Shown: positions 1 to 5,610 of the stretch, piece by piece
Numbering within the stretch: position 1 is the first letter of the stretch
How the letters are laid out: the number at the start of each line of letters is the position of its first letter
Assembly: GCA_010027295.1 (NCBI GenBank)
Contig: RGVM01000203.1
Coordinates: forward strand, 1-5,610
DNA length: 5,610 nt
Direction of reading: 5' to 3'
Source: Chitinophagia bacterium
GTDB taxonomy: Bacteria > Bacteroidota > Bacteroidia > Chitinophagales > Chitinophagaceae
Made by a program: the position numbers and the translations under genes
The notes under the pieces: generated by a model
Told to the model about the DNA's origin: nothing
Seen by the model: only the letters and a program-made list of their open reading frames with translations
Databases searched by the model: none

Positions 1-2634
1 CTGCACGCCGCCCACCCACAGCTCGCCGCGCACACCGGGCGGCACCGGACGGCCGCCACTATCCATTACCAGGACCGCGACATTGGGCAGGGGCCTTCCG
101 ACGGGGGGCGAGATGCGGTCATCCCAGTCCCCGAACACCTCGTAGCAGGTGACACCTACGGCCGTCTCGGTATGCCCGTAGCCGTGGATAAGGCGAGCCT
201 TCCATTGCTCCCGGAATCGCCGGGCCAGCTCACCGGTCAGGGCCTCTCCTCCGCACCAAAGGACCCTCAGCGCGGCATCGGCCTCCGGGTTTGCGGGCGA
301 CTCCAGGAAGGCCCGCAGGGCGGATGGCACCAGATGCAGGTATGATATCCGGTGACGGGCGATGAGGGTTGGCAGCTCTTCGAGGGAAGGTGCAGACGGT
401 GTCGGCGGCAGGACAATGGCACCGCCCGTGGACAGGGGGAGGAAGACCTCGGGGATGAACACATCGAAGCCCGGTGAGGAACGGAACAGCGTACGATCGG
501 CAGGTCCGAAGCCCAGGAGCCGACCCATCGAATGTATCCGGTTCGTGATGCCTCCATGCGTATTGAGGGCACCCTTGGGCGTACCCGTGGACCCGCTGGT
601 GAAAAGGACATAGGCGCCGGCGTCAGGGCCGATGGGGGGGTCGATACGAGGGTCCCGGGCAAGTGAAGGGTCGACCACTTCCGGGAGGCTAATGCATCGT
701 ACACCTGACCATCCCTCCTGGTGACTCATCGAGCCCACCATCAGACAGAGGGTCGCACCCGAGGCCCGGAGGAGTGTACCGACCCGTTCGGAAGGCAGTT
801 CTTCATCGATGGATACGAAAGGCGAACCGGTGCGCAAGACTGCCAGCAGAGCGATGACGGTCGCTTCGGAGCGTCCGCCCAGTACAGCCACGGGCTGGCC
901 CGGGACATGCCCCTTCCCAAGCATATATGCGGCCGCAGCCGCAGAAAGAAATTCCAGCTCTGAATAGGTCGTCGATCCAGCCTCCGAGACGATGGCGGTG
1001 GCCGTCGGACAGAGGGCAACCTGGTCGAGGAAAAGGCGGTTCAGTGGACTTCGCGGAAAGTCGATGCGGTTTTCAATGCCGGAGAGCTCATGCAGACGCT
1101 GGACCTCATCCGGAAGCAAAATCCCAATGTCCTGCACGGCAATCGTCGGATCTGATGCGCATTGCCGTTGAATGATTTGCCAGCGGTCCGCCATCCGAGC
1201 AATCTCCTGATCGGAGAAAACCGAGGGGTCGTAGTTCAACTCGAGAGGAAGATGCCCTCTCAGGCCAGGCCGGAAGCGCCGGAGGAGCGTGAGGGTGATA
1301 TCGGCCTTCACACCCTGCCGCGGAAGATCCCAAGGTGTCGCGACGACCCGGGGCAGGTCGAGGAATTCGACTGGATCCTCCTTGTGGTTGAAGATGCTGT
1401 GGAAGGGCCTGACGGATCTTTCGCCGTTCAATTCCCTGAGAATCGGACCTACGGGAGTCCTCAGATGCCGGAAGGCAGTCCTCAGGGCGCTGTCGAGGGT
1501 GGACATGAAGGATCGGACGTCGAGTTGGCCGTCAACTTCGACGCAGAGCGGTACCGTCTTCATACGCAGTCCGAGGGCCTCCTTCTCTGCCGGATGACGT
1601 CGGTCGTGGACGGGCACGCCCACGGTGATCCGCCTCTCCCCGGTAACACGGTGGAGGAGGATAACATAGGTTGCCAGCAGGAAGCGATACCAGTCGGAGG
1701 AACCCACCCCATAAGTCGAGGACACTAGCGATACCAGGTTGTCGTCAAAGGGGATGAACAGCTGTCTGGGGCGCAAGCCGACATCCACCTGCTTTTCCGG
1801 GGAGGATGCCACCGGCCAGGGAATCGTCGGTGCATACCCTTCCAACAGACTCCGCCAGGCCTCCGCCGACCGGGCCGCCTCGGGCGTGCGCAGATGGTCC
1901 CGCTCCTCGAGTCCCCAACGCAGGGCTGATAGGGCATAGGACTGTAGGACGGCATGGCCGTTCAGCAGAATCTCCCGGTAGCAACGGGACAGCTGGGCGG
2001 CCAGTTGCACATTCGATGCCCCATCAGTCTGGATGTGATGCAGTACAAGAAGAAGGATATGGCTTCGCGGAGACAGTATGACCAGAAGGCCACGGACGGG
2101 GATCTCCCTCTCCAAATCGAAGGGCTTCCTAAGGAAATCTACCACCGCCTCTCTTGCGGCCATATCCTTCAGATCGGGTGACCGCGCACCCAGATCCAGT
2201 TTTCCAAGGATAAAGACAGTATCGTGTGCAATCCGCTGGAAGGGTATGCCATCGACCTCGAGGAAGGTCGTACGAAGGGCCGTTTGCCTTTCGATGACGG
2301 TCCGGATGGCCGCCTCCAGGGCTTGTATGTCTAGGTCACCCTCCAGCCTTGCGCATATATGCTCATGGTGGGCTGCATCGGAAGGGTCGTAGCGGTGGGC
2401 CAGCCAGAACTCCTGCTGACCGAGGGTGGCTGGGAAACCTGACGCGTCCCCGTCCAGGGAATGAACGCCTCCACCCTCATCCCCTACCAGGGCCCTTCTC
2501 CCTGTATGGGATGACGCCAATGACGTCGAATCCCCGACCGTGGTAGGCTCCGTCGAGGCAACATCCGGAACCTTATGTGGATCAGGTCTCGCCCCACCCC
2601 CCTTCACAGCACTCTCCCTGGCATCCGTATTCAT
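1..2634 (-). CDS. Nonribosomal peptide synthetase, N-terminal part (condensation + adenylation domains), cut by left window edge
   Basis: Seen: an unbroken 878-codon frame from ATG at 2634 to the window edge. Residues 1-70 are Gly/Ser/Thr/Asp-rich and look disordered. A condensation domain follows (about 71-500): LGQQEFW (71-77, C1-like), ERQTALRTTF (115-124, C2), HHIQTDG (199-205, the catalytic HHxxxDG), and RPFHSIFNHKED (409-420, C7-like). An adenylation domain then runs from about 530: FTSGSTGTPKG (678-688, A3), FDVFIPEVF (723-731, A4), GYGHTETA (818-825, A5) and GELWVGG (870-876, start of A6). The rest of the adenylation domain, including the A10 lysine, and any carrier domain lie outside the window. 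Known of the family: the A domain activates an amino acid with ATP, and the C domain forms the peptide bond on carrier-bound substrates in the cytoplasm. The start is well fixed: an in-frame TAA at 2659-2661 precedes it with no other start codon between. GTG codon 10 or TTG codon 39 are weaker alternatives. An N-terminal C domain means either lipo-initiation or acceptance of an intermediate from another subunit; I cannot tell which. The substrate is not assigned. Confidence 0.95.
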   Translation of the reverse strand, partial: MNTDARESAVKGGGARPDPHKVPDVASTEPTTVGDSTSLASSHTGRRALVGDEGGGVHSLDGDASGFPATLGQQEFWLAHRYDPSDAAHHEHICARLEGDLDIQALEAAIRTVIERQTALRTTFLEVDGIPFQRIAHDTVFILGKLDLGARSPDLKDMAAREAVVDFLRKPFDLEREIPVRGLLVILSPRSHILLLVLHHIQTDGASNVQLAAQLSRCYREILLNGHAVLQSYALSALRWGLEERDHLRTPEAARSAEAWRSLLEGYAPTIPWPVASSPEKQVDVGLRPRQLFIPFDDNLVSLVSSTYGVGSSDWYRFLLATYVILLHRVTGERRITVGVPVHDRRHPAEKEALGLRMKTVPLCVEVDGQLDVRSFMSTLDSALRTAFRHLRTPVGPILRELNGERSVRPFHSIFNHKEDPVEFLDLPRVVATPWDLPRQGVKADITLTLLRRFRPGLRGHLPLELNYDPSVFSDQEIARMADRWQIIQRQCASDPTIAVQDIGILLPDEVQRLHELSGIENRIDFPRSPLNRLFLDQVALCPTATAIVSEAGSTTYSELEFLSAAAAAYMLGKGHVPGQPVAVLGGRSEATVIALLAVLRTGSPFVSIDEELPSERVGTLLRASGATLCLMVGSMSHQEGWSGVRCISLPEVVDPSLARDPRIDPPIGPDAGAYVLFTSGSTGTPKGALNTHGGITNRIHSMGRLLGFGPADRTLFRSSPGFDVFIPEVFLPLSTGGAIVLPPTPSAPSLEELPTLIARHRISYLHLVPSALRAFLESPANPEADAALRVLWCGGEALTGELARRFREQWKARLIHGYGHTETAVGVTCYEVFGDWDDRISPPVGRPLPNVAVLVMDSGGRPVPPGVRGELWVGGVQ

Positions 2635-2638
2635 GGTA

Positions 2639-2649
2639 CTCCCATCCTT
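2639..2649 (-). promoter_or_regulatory. Probable ribosome binding site of the NRPS gene
   Basis: On the minus strand the bases read AAGGATGGGAG and end four bases before the ATG at 2634. Two purine-rich cores are possible: AAGGA, ten bases from the start, or GGAG, four bases away. Neither spacing is ideal, but this is the only SD-like sequence near the start, and it supports the chosen ATG. Confidence 0.45.
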
Positions 2650-2660
2650 GATCTGTGATT

Positions 2661-2813
2661 ATTCCAAAGACTCACTCGGAAGTGTTAGCGACTTGCGCAA
2701 GACCTCCTTCGGCTTGCCGTACCGCGCGCGCAGGCACGCCGGGATGTGTGGATGCAATGGACATCCGGTCCCGACCGCCGCATGGCGGAATCAGCACTGT
2801 GAGTGTTTGGAAT
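2661..2813. repeat. Spaced inverted repeat, 15-base arms (14 of 15 matching)
   Basis: The left arm (2661-2675, plus strand) reads ATTCCAAAGACTCAC. The right arm (2799-2813), read on the minus strand, is ATTCCAAACACTCAC, so only one base differs. Going inward, both arms continue with AGTG followed by a loosely similar stretch, after a five-base TCGGA insertion on the left. Each arm therefore carries a small CACT-N3/4-AGTG dyad. The enclosed DNA is GC-rich and has no gene. The left arm ends 26 bases before the NRPS start codon. No clear target-site duplication flanks the arms. It could be a short MITE-like element, two copies of a regulator site in mirror orientation serving the two divergent genes, or chance. 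The arms are seen directly; any function is inferred. Confidence 0.6.
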
Positions 2814-2911
2814 TTTCCCGAGTACGGATAGGGTGGACGACGCTTGCAATAGCGCCGTCGGATAGATGGGTTTCAGGTGCAGCGATGTAAAAGTAGGAGG
2901 TCGGACCCTTC

Positions 2912-2931
2912 AAAAATCGTAGAAATACGAT
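2912..2931 (-). promoter_or_regulatory. Six-base-pair dyad upstream of the transferase: operator or weak terminator
   Basis: ATCGTA-gaaa-TACGAT (2916-2931) is a perfect 6-base-pair inverted repeat with a four-base loop. On the minus strand the stem is followed directly by a run of T (2916-2912), which gives it the layout of a weak intrinsic terminator for minus-strand read-through. The stem has only two G-C pairs, so termination would be inefficient. It also sits just upstream of the proposed -10 box of the plus-strand transferase gene, where a regulator site would be expected. The sequence does not decide between the two roles. Confidence 0.35.
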
Positions 2932-2952
2932 GTACTTTCGAGCAGTGATACT

Positions 2953-2958
2953 TATACA
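2953..2958 (+). promoter_or_regulatory. Candidate -10 box for the phosphopantetheinyl transferase gene
   Basis: TATACA lies 15 bases before the ATG at 2974, in the most AT-rich stretch of the intergenic region. The best -35 candidate, TGTACT at 2931-2936 with a 16-base spacer, is poor. Initiation about seven bases downstream would leave a leader of roughly 9 bases, which agrees with the lack of any Shine-Dalgarno sequence before the start. I see no convincing match to the Bacteroidota TAnnTTTG type of promoter here. Confidence 0.3.
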
Positions 2959-2973
2959 CATATTCTCAACCCG

Positions 2974-3588
2974 ATGAGTTGTTTTTCACCCGAGATAGCG
3001 TCGGCACATGCATTCTTCACAGAAGACTCGATGGGGAGCGGGGCCCTGTTGCCGCAGGAGGCGGAGCTCACGGCATCCTTTGCCAAAAAGCGGGTCATGG
3101 ATTTCGCGACGGGCCGGTACTGTGCCAGGATGGCACTCCGTGGGCTCGGCATTTCGGAGGCCACGCCGATTCCGGTAGGTGACGGCCGTGAGCCCTGCTG
3201 GCCCGAAGGTGTGACAGGCTCCATCAGCCATGCGGACGGCCTGACGGGTTCACTGGCGGCATGGAAGCGTGATTATCGATCCATAGGACTCGACATTGAG
3301 CGGCTGGGGGCAGTGGAGGAGGCGTTGCTGCCGCTGGTGCTCACGCCCTACGAGCTCGAATGGGTGCGTGGCGACACGGTGCTTGCCACCTTCATATTTT
3401 CGCTGAAGGAGGCATTCTACAAGATGCAGTTCCCATTGACCCGGCAGTTTCTGGATTTCCAGGAGGTGGAGACGGACCGGGAACTGAGTCAGATTCGAAT
3501 CTTGAAGGCATTCCCGGGAATCGGGACCCTCACCCTCGGCCACAGGGTATGGCAGGGGCATATCATCACCTGGGCTTTGGCCGTTTGA
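2974..3588 (+). CDS. 4'-phosphopantetheinyl transferase, EntD/Sfp type
   Basis: A 204-residue protein of normal length for the family. Visible motifs in order: GRYCARMALRGLG (47-59), REPCWPEG (72-79), GSISHADG (82-89), IGLDIE (104-109) and FSLKEAFYK (142-150). Known of the family: D107, E109 and E146 would hold the magnesium ion, and the KEA(F)YK segment is the family signature. The enzyme moves the phosphopantetheine arm of coenzyme A onto a serine of carrier domains, turning apo NRPS or acyl carrier proteins into the active holo form in the cytoplasm. The 'REPxWPxG...GSISH' wording is closer to EntD than to AcpS. The ATG at 2974 is the first start codon after an in-frame TAG at 2920-2922. 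No Shine-Dalgarno sequence precedes it. It is divergent from the NRPS gene, so the likely substrate is that synthetase (inference). It ends 14 bases from the convergent yigZ-like gene. Confidence 0.93.
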   Translation: MSCFSPEIASAHAFFTEDSMGSGALLPQEAELTASFAKKRVMDFATGRYCARMALRGLGISEATPIPVGDGREPCWPEGVTGSISHADGLTGSLAAWKRDYRSIGLDIERLGAVEEALLPLVLTPYELEWVRGDTVLATFIFSLKEAFYKMQFPLTRQFLDFQEVETDRELSQIRILKAFPGIGTLTLGHRVWQGHIITWALAV

Positions 3589-3602
3589 CCGGTGCTGCCG
3601 TT

Positions 3603-4211
3603 TCAGGCGGGCTGCATCTCCACTCCATACATACCGCGAAGTTGCGGCAGGCAGGCATCCAGGCTGCGTCGGGGTATTCCGACGGTGAACTGGCAGAAAA
3701 GCTGCATCTCCTGACGAACGAGGGTGCATCCATGTCTTTTGAGGACGGTCATCACCTCGTTGACGAGTGTGTAGTCGAAGTCGAGCCGCCAGAGGTCCTC
3801 AATGGGTTTTTCCACGAGTGGCACAATTTGAAGGGCGAGTGCTGCGGCACTACGATAGGCGTGGATGAGGCCGGGCACGCCGAGGAGGGTTCCACCGAAG
3901 TAGCGGACCACGATGATGCCGGCGTTGGTAACGCCGCGGCTGTCGAGCTGACCGAGTATGGGCCTTCCCGCGGAACCGGGGGGCTCACCGTCGTCGGATG
4001 CCCGGAAACGGTGGCCGTCCGTGCCCAACCGCCAGGCGAAGCAATGGTGTGCGGCCTTGGGATGGTCCTTCCGGAGCCCGCGCAACCGGTCTCGGAAGGC
4101 CTCCTCGGAAGGAATCGGAAGGGCGTAGGCGAGGAAACGGCTGCCACGGTCGGTGAACTCGGCAGTCGACTCCTCTTCGATGGTGATGTATGCGGTGGGG
4201 CGGCTATCCAT
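3603..4211 (-). CDS. yigZ: YigZ/IMPACT family protein (UPF0029)
   Basis: A 202-residue protein, the usual length for the bacterial family. Seen: DRGSRFLAYALP (21-32), HHCFAWRLG (55-63), then the family core DDGEPPGSAGRPIL (73-86) and RYFGGTLLGVPGLIHAY (103-119). A C-terminal ferredoxin-like half begins near residue 140. The IMPACT/YigZ family is conserved, but its bacterial role is not firmly known; eukaryotic members regulate the eIF2 kinase Gcn2, and a translation-related role is often suggested. The frame stays open upstream to 4508, but that part lies inside ribD in another frame. The ATG at 4211 gives the normal N-terminus and overlaps the ribD stop by eight bases (ATGGATAG). This suggests translational coupling as the last gene of the prmC-ribD-yigZ unit. 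The C-terminus (…GVEMQPA) ends tail to tail with the transferase gene. Confidence 0.92.
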   Translation of the reverse strand: MDSRPTAYITIEEESTAEFTDRGSRFLAYALPIPSEEAFRDRLRGLRKDHPKAAHHCFAWRLGTDGHRFRASDDGEPPGSAGRPILGQLDSRGVTNAGIIVVRYFGGTLLGVPGLIHAYRSAAALALQIVPLVEKPIEDLWRLDFDYTLVNEVMTVLKRHGCTLVRQEMQLFCQFTVGIPRRSLDACLPQLRGMYGVEMQPA

Positions 4212-5259
4212 ACATGCGGGGATGGGTGTGGAAGTCGATGCGGTCGTCCCCCGACCGCAGGGTCCTGTCAGGGCCTCCCTGCCAGGAAGCCACCGGGGCC
4301 GGGAGGCCTCCCGGAATGCGTGTGTGCGTTGCCGTGATGACACGCGCTTCGTCCCACAGGCCGGAGACGAGAAACGATTGTAGCCACTGCACGCCTCCCT
4401 CCACGAGGAGGCTCTGTACCTGCCGTCGGTGGAGGATGTCCAGGAGCCCCGGCAGGAGGTCGGGAGCATCGGCCAGGCGTGCGTAGGCCACATTCCCTTC
4501 CTCGCCATCCCGGTGGAGGTTGCAGACCAGCGTGGGCGCTACACCGTCGAACAGCCGCAGGGAGCGGGGCAGGCTCAGGTGCCTGTCGACAACCACCCTC
4601 AGTGGGTTGCGCCCGCCGGGGATCCTGGCGGTGAGCCTGGGATCGTCGATGCCAGCGGTGCCGCTACCGACGAAAATACCGGATTCCTGACTGCGCCACA
4701 GGTGCACGAGCCTGTCGGTGGAGGGGGAGGATATCCGGCGAGGCTTCCCTCCCGGTCCGGCTACCATGCCATCGCTCGACTGCGCCCATTTCAGGATGAT
4801 ATAGGGCCTTGGGGCGGTGTTGAGAAGGAAGAAGCGGGCATTGGTCGCCTTCGCCTTCGATTCCAGGACCCCGCAGGTGACCTGCACTCCGGCTTCCCTG
4901 AGCCGGTCGATGCCGCGGCCATCGACCAGGGGGAAAGGGTCCCGGCACGCCACGACCACGTGCCGGATGCCTTCCTGTAAGATGCGGTCTGCACAGGGTG
5001 GTGTGCGCCCGTGGTGGGCGCAGGGCTCGAGGGAGACGTACAGAGTCGCGTTGGGTATCAGGTGGCGGTCTTCGGGCGCAACGTTGCCAAGGCATTCCAC
5101 TTCTGCGTGTGCGCCGCCACAGTACCTGTGCCAGCCTTCACCAATGATGCGTCCTTCGTGGACGAGCACCGCGCCCACCATCGGATTGGGGGCCGCATGC
5201 CCCAGCGCATGGCGGGCCAGTTGCAGGCAGCGCGACATGTAGCGCTCGTGGACGTCCAT
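4204..5259 (-). CDS. ribD: RibD: bifunctional riboflavin biosynthesis deaminase/reductase
   Basis: A 351-residue protein. The N-terminal deaminase domain shows NPMVGAVLVHEG (25-36), the zinc and proton-relay motif HAE (51-53), and PCAHHGRTPPCAD (79-91) with zinc cysteines C80 and C89. The C-terminal reductase domain runs from about 153 (YIILKWAQSSDG, 153-164), with GSGTAGIDDPRLT (198-210) and VEGG (286-289). Known role: it deaminates the pyrimidine from the GTP cyclohydrolase II step and then reduces the ribose side chain with NADPH, making 5-amino-6-ribitylamino-uracil phosphate in the cytoplasm. The frame is open to 5502, but the upstream 81 codons lie in prmC and do not look like RibD. M1 at 5259 aligns with the normal family start (…YMxRxLxLA). 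The gap to prmC is 40 bases, with only a weak CGGAAC as a possible ribosome site. I see no FMN riboswitch in this gap. Both domains look complete and active. Confidence 0.96.
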   Translation of the reverse strand: MDVHERYMSRCLQLARHALGHAAPNPMVGAVLVHEGRIIGEGWHRYCGGAHAEVECLGNVAPEDRHLIPNATLYVSLEPCAHHGRTPPCADRILQEGIRHVVVACRDPFPLVDGRGIDRLREAGVQVTCGVLESKAKATNARFFLLNTAPRPYIILKWAQSSDGMVAGPGGKPRRISSPSTDRLVHLWRSQESGIFVGSGTAGIDDPRLTARIPGGRNPLRVVVDRHLSLPRSLRLFDGVAPTLVCNLHRDGEEGNVAYARLADAPDLLPGLLDILHRRQVQSLLVEGGVQWLQSFLVSGLWDEARVITATHTRIPGGLPAPVASWQGGPDRTLRSGDDRIDFHTHPRMYG

Positions 5260-5299
5260 GCGGTAAAGTTCCGAACTATGTCCCGAAGCACCAATCCCG

Positions 5300-5610
5300 T
5301 CAGGAGCGGTCGGCCCGCACCATGCGGTCGCGGCCGCTAAGATCCTTGCGGAGGATGACATCCCGGAAGCCCCTTTCCTCCAACAGCTGCTGTACATCGG
5401 GCCCCTTCTCTTCATGGACCTCAAAATAGATTCGGCCGCCGGACGCAAGGCGGAGAAGGGCAAGCTCTGTGATGGCATCGTAGAACCGCAGCGGGTCGGC
5501 ATCCTCTACGAACAAGGCCATGTGCGGCTCGTATTGCAGGACGTTGTCGCGAATGGACGACTTGTCGGCAGTGAGCACGTAAGGAGGGTTGCTGATGAGA
5601 ATGTCAATCT
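5300..5610 (-). CDS. prmC: PrmC (HemK): release factor glutamine N5-methyltransferase, C-terminal part, cut by right window edge
   Basis: The last 102 residues are in the window; the start and roughly two thirds of the protein lie beyond the right edge. Seen: ILISNPPYV carries the NPPY motif that binds the substrate glutamine in this family. It is followed by QYEPHMALFVEDADPLRFY, GGRIYFEVHEEKG and the terminal KDLSGRDRMVRA block, all in the order typical of PrmC. Known role: it methylates the glutamine of the GGQ motif in peptide-chain release factors 1 and 2, using S-adenosylmethionine, which improves termination. 'YFEVHEEKG' and 'GRDRM' resemble Bacteroidota versions (recalled wording). It is the first visible gene of the unit prmC-ribD-yigZ. 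An apparent start at 5578 is only an internal GTG valine. Confidence 0.93.
   Translation of the reverse strand, partial: IDILISNPPYVLTADKSSIRDNVLQYEPHMALFVEDADPLRFYDAITELALLRLASGGRIYFEVHEEKGPDVQQLLEERGFRDVILRKDLSGRDRMVRADRS

Larger units (their letters stand above)
2635..2973. other. Divergent intergenic control region between the NRPS and phosphopantetheinyl transferase genes
   Basis: These 339 bases hold no convincing gene. Both flanking genes start here and face outward, so both promoters must lie within it. The part nearest the NRPS (2701-2790) is very GC-rich, with a CGCGCGCG run near 2723. The part nearest the transferase (2881-2973) is clearly more AT-rich. Besides the separately listed repeats, two small dyads are visible. 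CCGCC-gcat-GGCGG (2775-2788) is a compact GC hairpin. GGATGT (2742-2747) pairs with ACATCC (2761-2766), extended by a CC/GG pair across a one-base bulge. A TGA-to-TAA open stretch on the minus strand (about 2791 to 2659) lacks an ATG and is not called as a gene. Confidence 0.8.

Noticed and set aside
2659..2790. Minus-strand open stretch in the same frame as the NRPS, ending at TAA 2659-2661
   Set aside because: It has no ATG or GTG start, no ribosome site and no family resemblance that I recognise. It may be remnant coding sequence, but this cannot be supported.
2809..2818. GGAATTTTCC dyad overlapping the right repeat arm
   Set aside because: It is a short AT-centred palindrome that occurs easily by chance; only the larger inverted repeat is worth reporting.
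2540..2890. 116-codon plus-strand open frame spanning the NRPS 5' end and the intergenic region
   Set aside because: Its first third lies antisense to the certain NRPS start region, it has no recognisable domain, and it occupies the space where both promoters must lie.
3360..4337. 325-codon plus-strand open frame
   Set aside because: It overlaps the 3' end of the transferase in another frame and runs antisense to the whole yigZ-like gene, whose motifs are unmistakable.
4212..4508. Upstream extension of the yigZ frame by 99 codons
   Set aside because: It lies within ribD on the same strand in another frame; the ATG at 4211 gives the normal family length.
5260..5299. Possible FMN riboswitch or promoter before ribD
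   Set aside because: Only 40 bases separate prmC and ribD, which is too short for an FMN riboswitch, and no promoter-like boxes are visible.
5260..5502. Upstream extension of the ribD frame by 81 codons
   Set aside because: These codons lie inside prmC in another frame, and the translated text is unlike any RibD. The family N-terminus begins at 5259.

Overview
The window is GC-rich bacterial DNA with five protein-coding genes, two of them cut by the window edges. The wording of the PrmC, RibD and YigZ homologues points to a GC-rich member of the Bacteroidota or a close relative such as Rhodothermota. Examples are 'YFEVHEEKG' and 'GRDRM' in PrmC, 'YMSRCLQLAR' and 'YIILKWAQSSDG' in RibD, and 'KGSRFLAYA'-like text (here DRGSRFLAYA) in YigZ. 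This assignment comes from remembered family wording, not a database search. The near absence of Shine-Dalgarno sequences before several starts fits it.

Layout from left to right. Positions 1-2634 (minus strand) hold the first 878 codons of a nonribosomal peptide synthetase (NRPS). It has a disordered-looking leader, a complete condensation domain with an intact HHxxxDG motif, and most of an adenylation domain, and it runs off the left edge. Positions 2635-2973 are a 339-base divergent intergenic region. It contains a widely spaced 15-base inverted repeat (14 of 15 matching), smaller dyads, and a more AT-rich promoter-like end. Positions 2974-3588 (plus strand) encode a phosphopantetheinyl transferase of the EntD/Sfp type. 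After a 14-base convergent gap, the minus-strand genes yigZ-like (3603-4211), ribD (4204-5259) and prmC (5300 to beyond the right edge) follow, in transcription order prmC, ribD, yigZ-like.

The genes fall into two functional blocks. The NRPS and the transferase are a natural pair, because the transferase converts apo carrier domains to the holo form that an NRPS needs. They are transcribed divergently from one control region and probably form one edge of a natural-product gene cluster extending left. The prmC-ribD-yigZ block is housekeeping: release-factor methylation, riboflavin synthesis and an IMPACT-family protein. ribD and yigZ overlap by 8 bases. The cluster boundary therefore appears to lie in the 14 bases between 3588 and 3603.

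I saw no RNA gene, CRISPR array, intact insertion sequence or classical strong terminator. The points most worth checking are the inverted-repeat element in the divergent promoter region and the unusual specificity-pocket residues of the adenylation domain.
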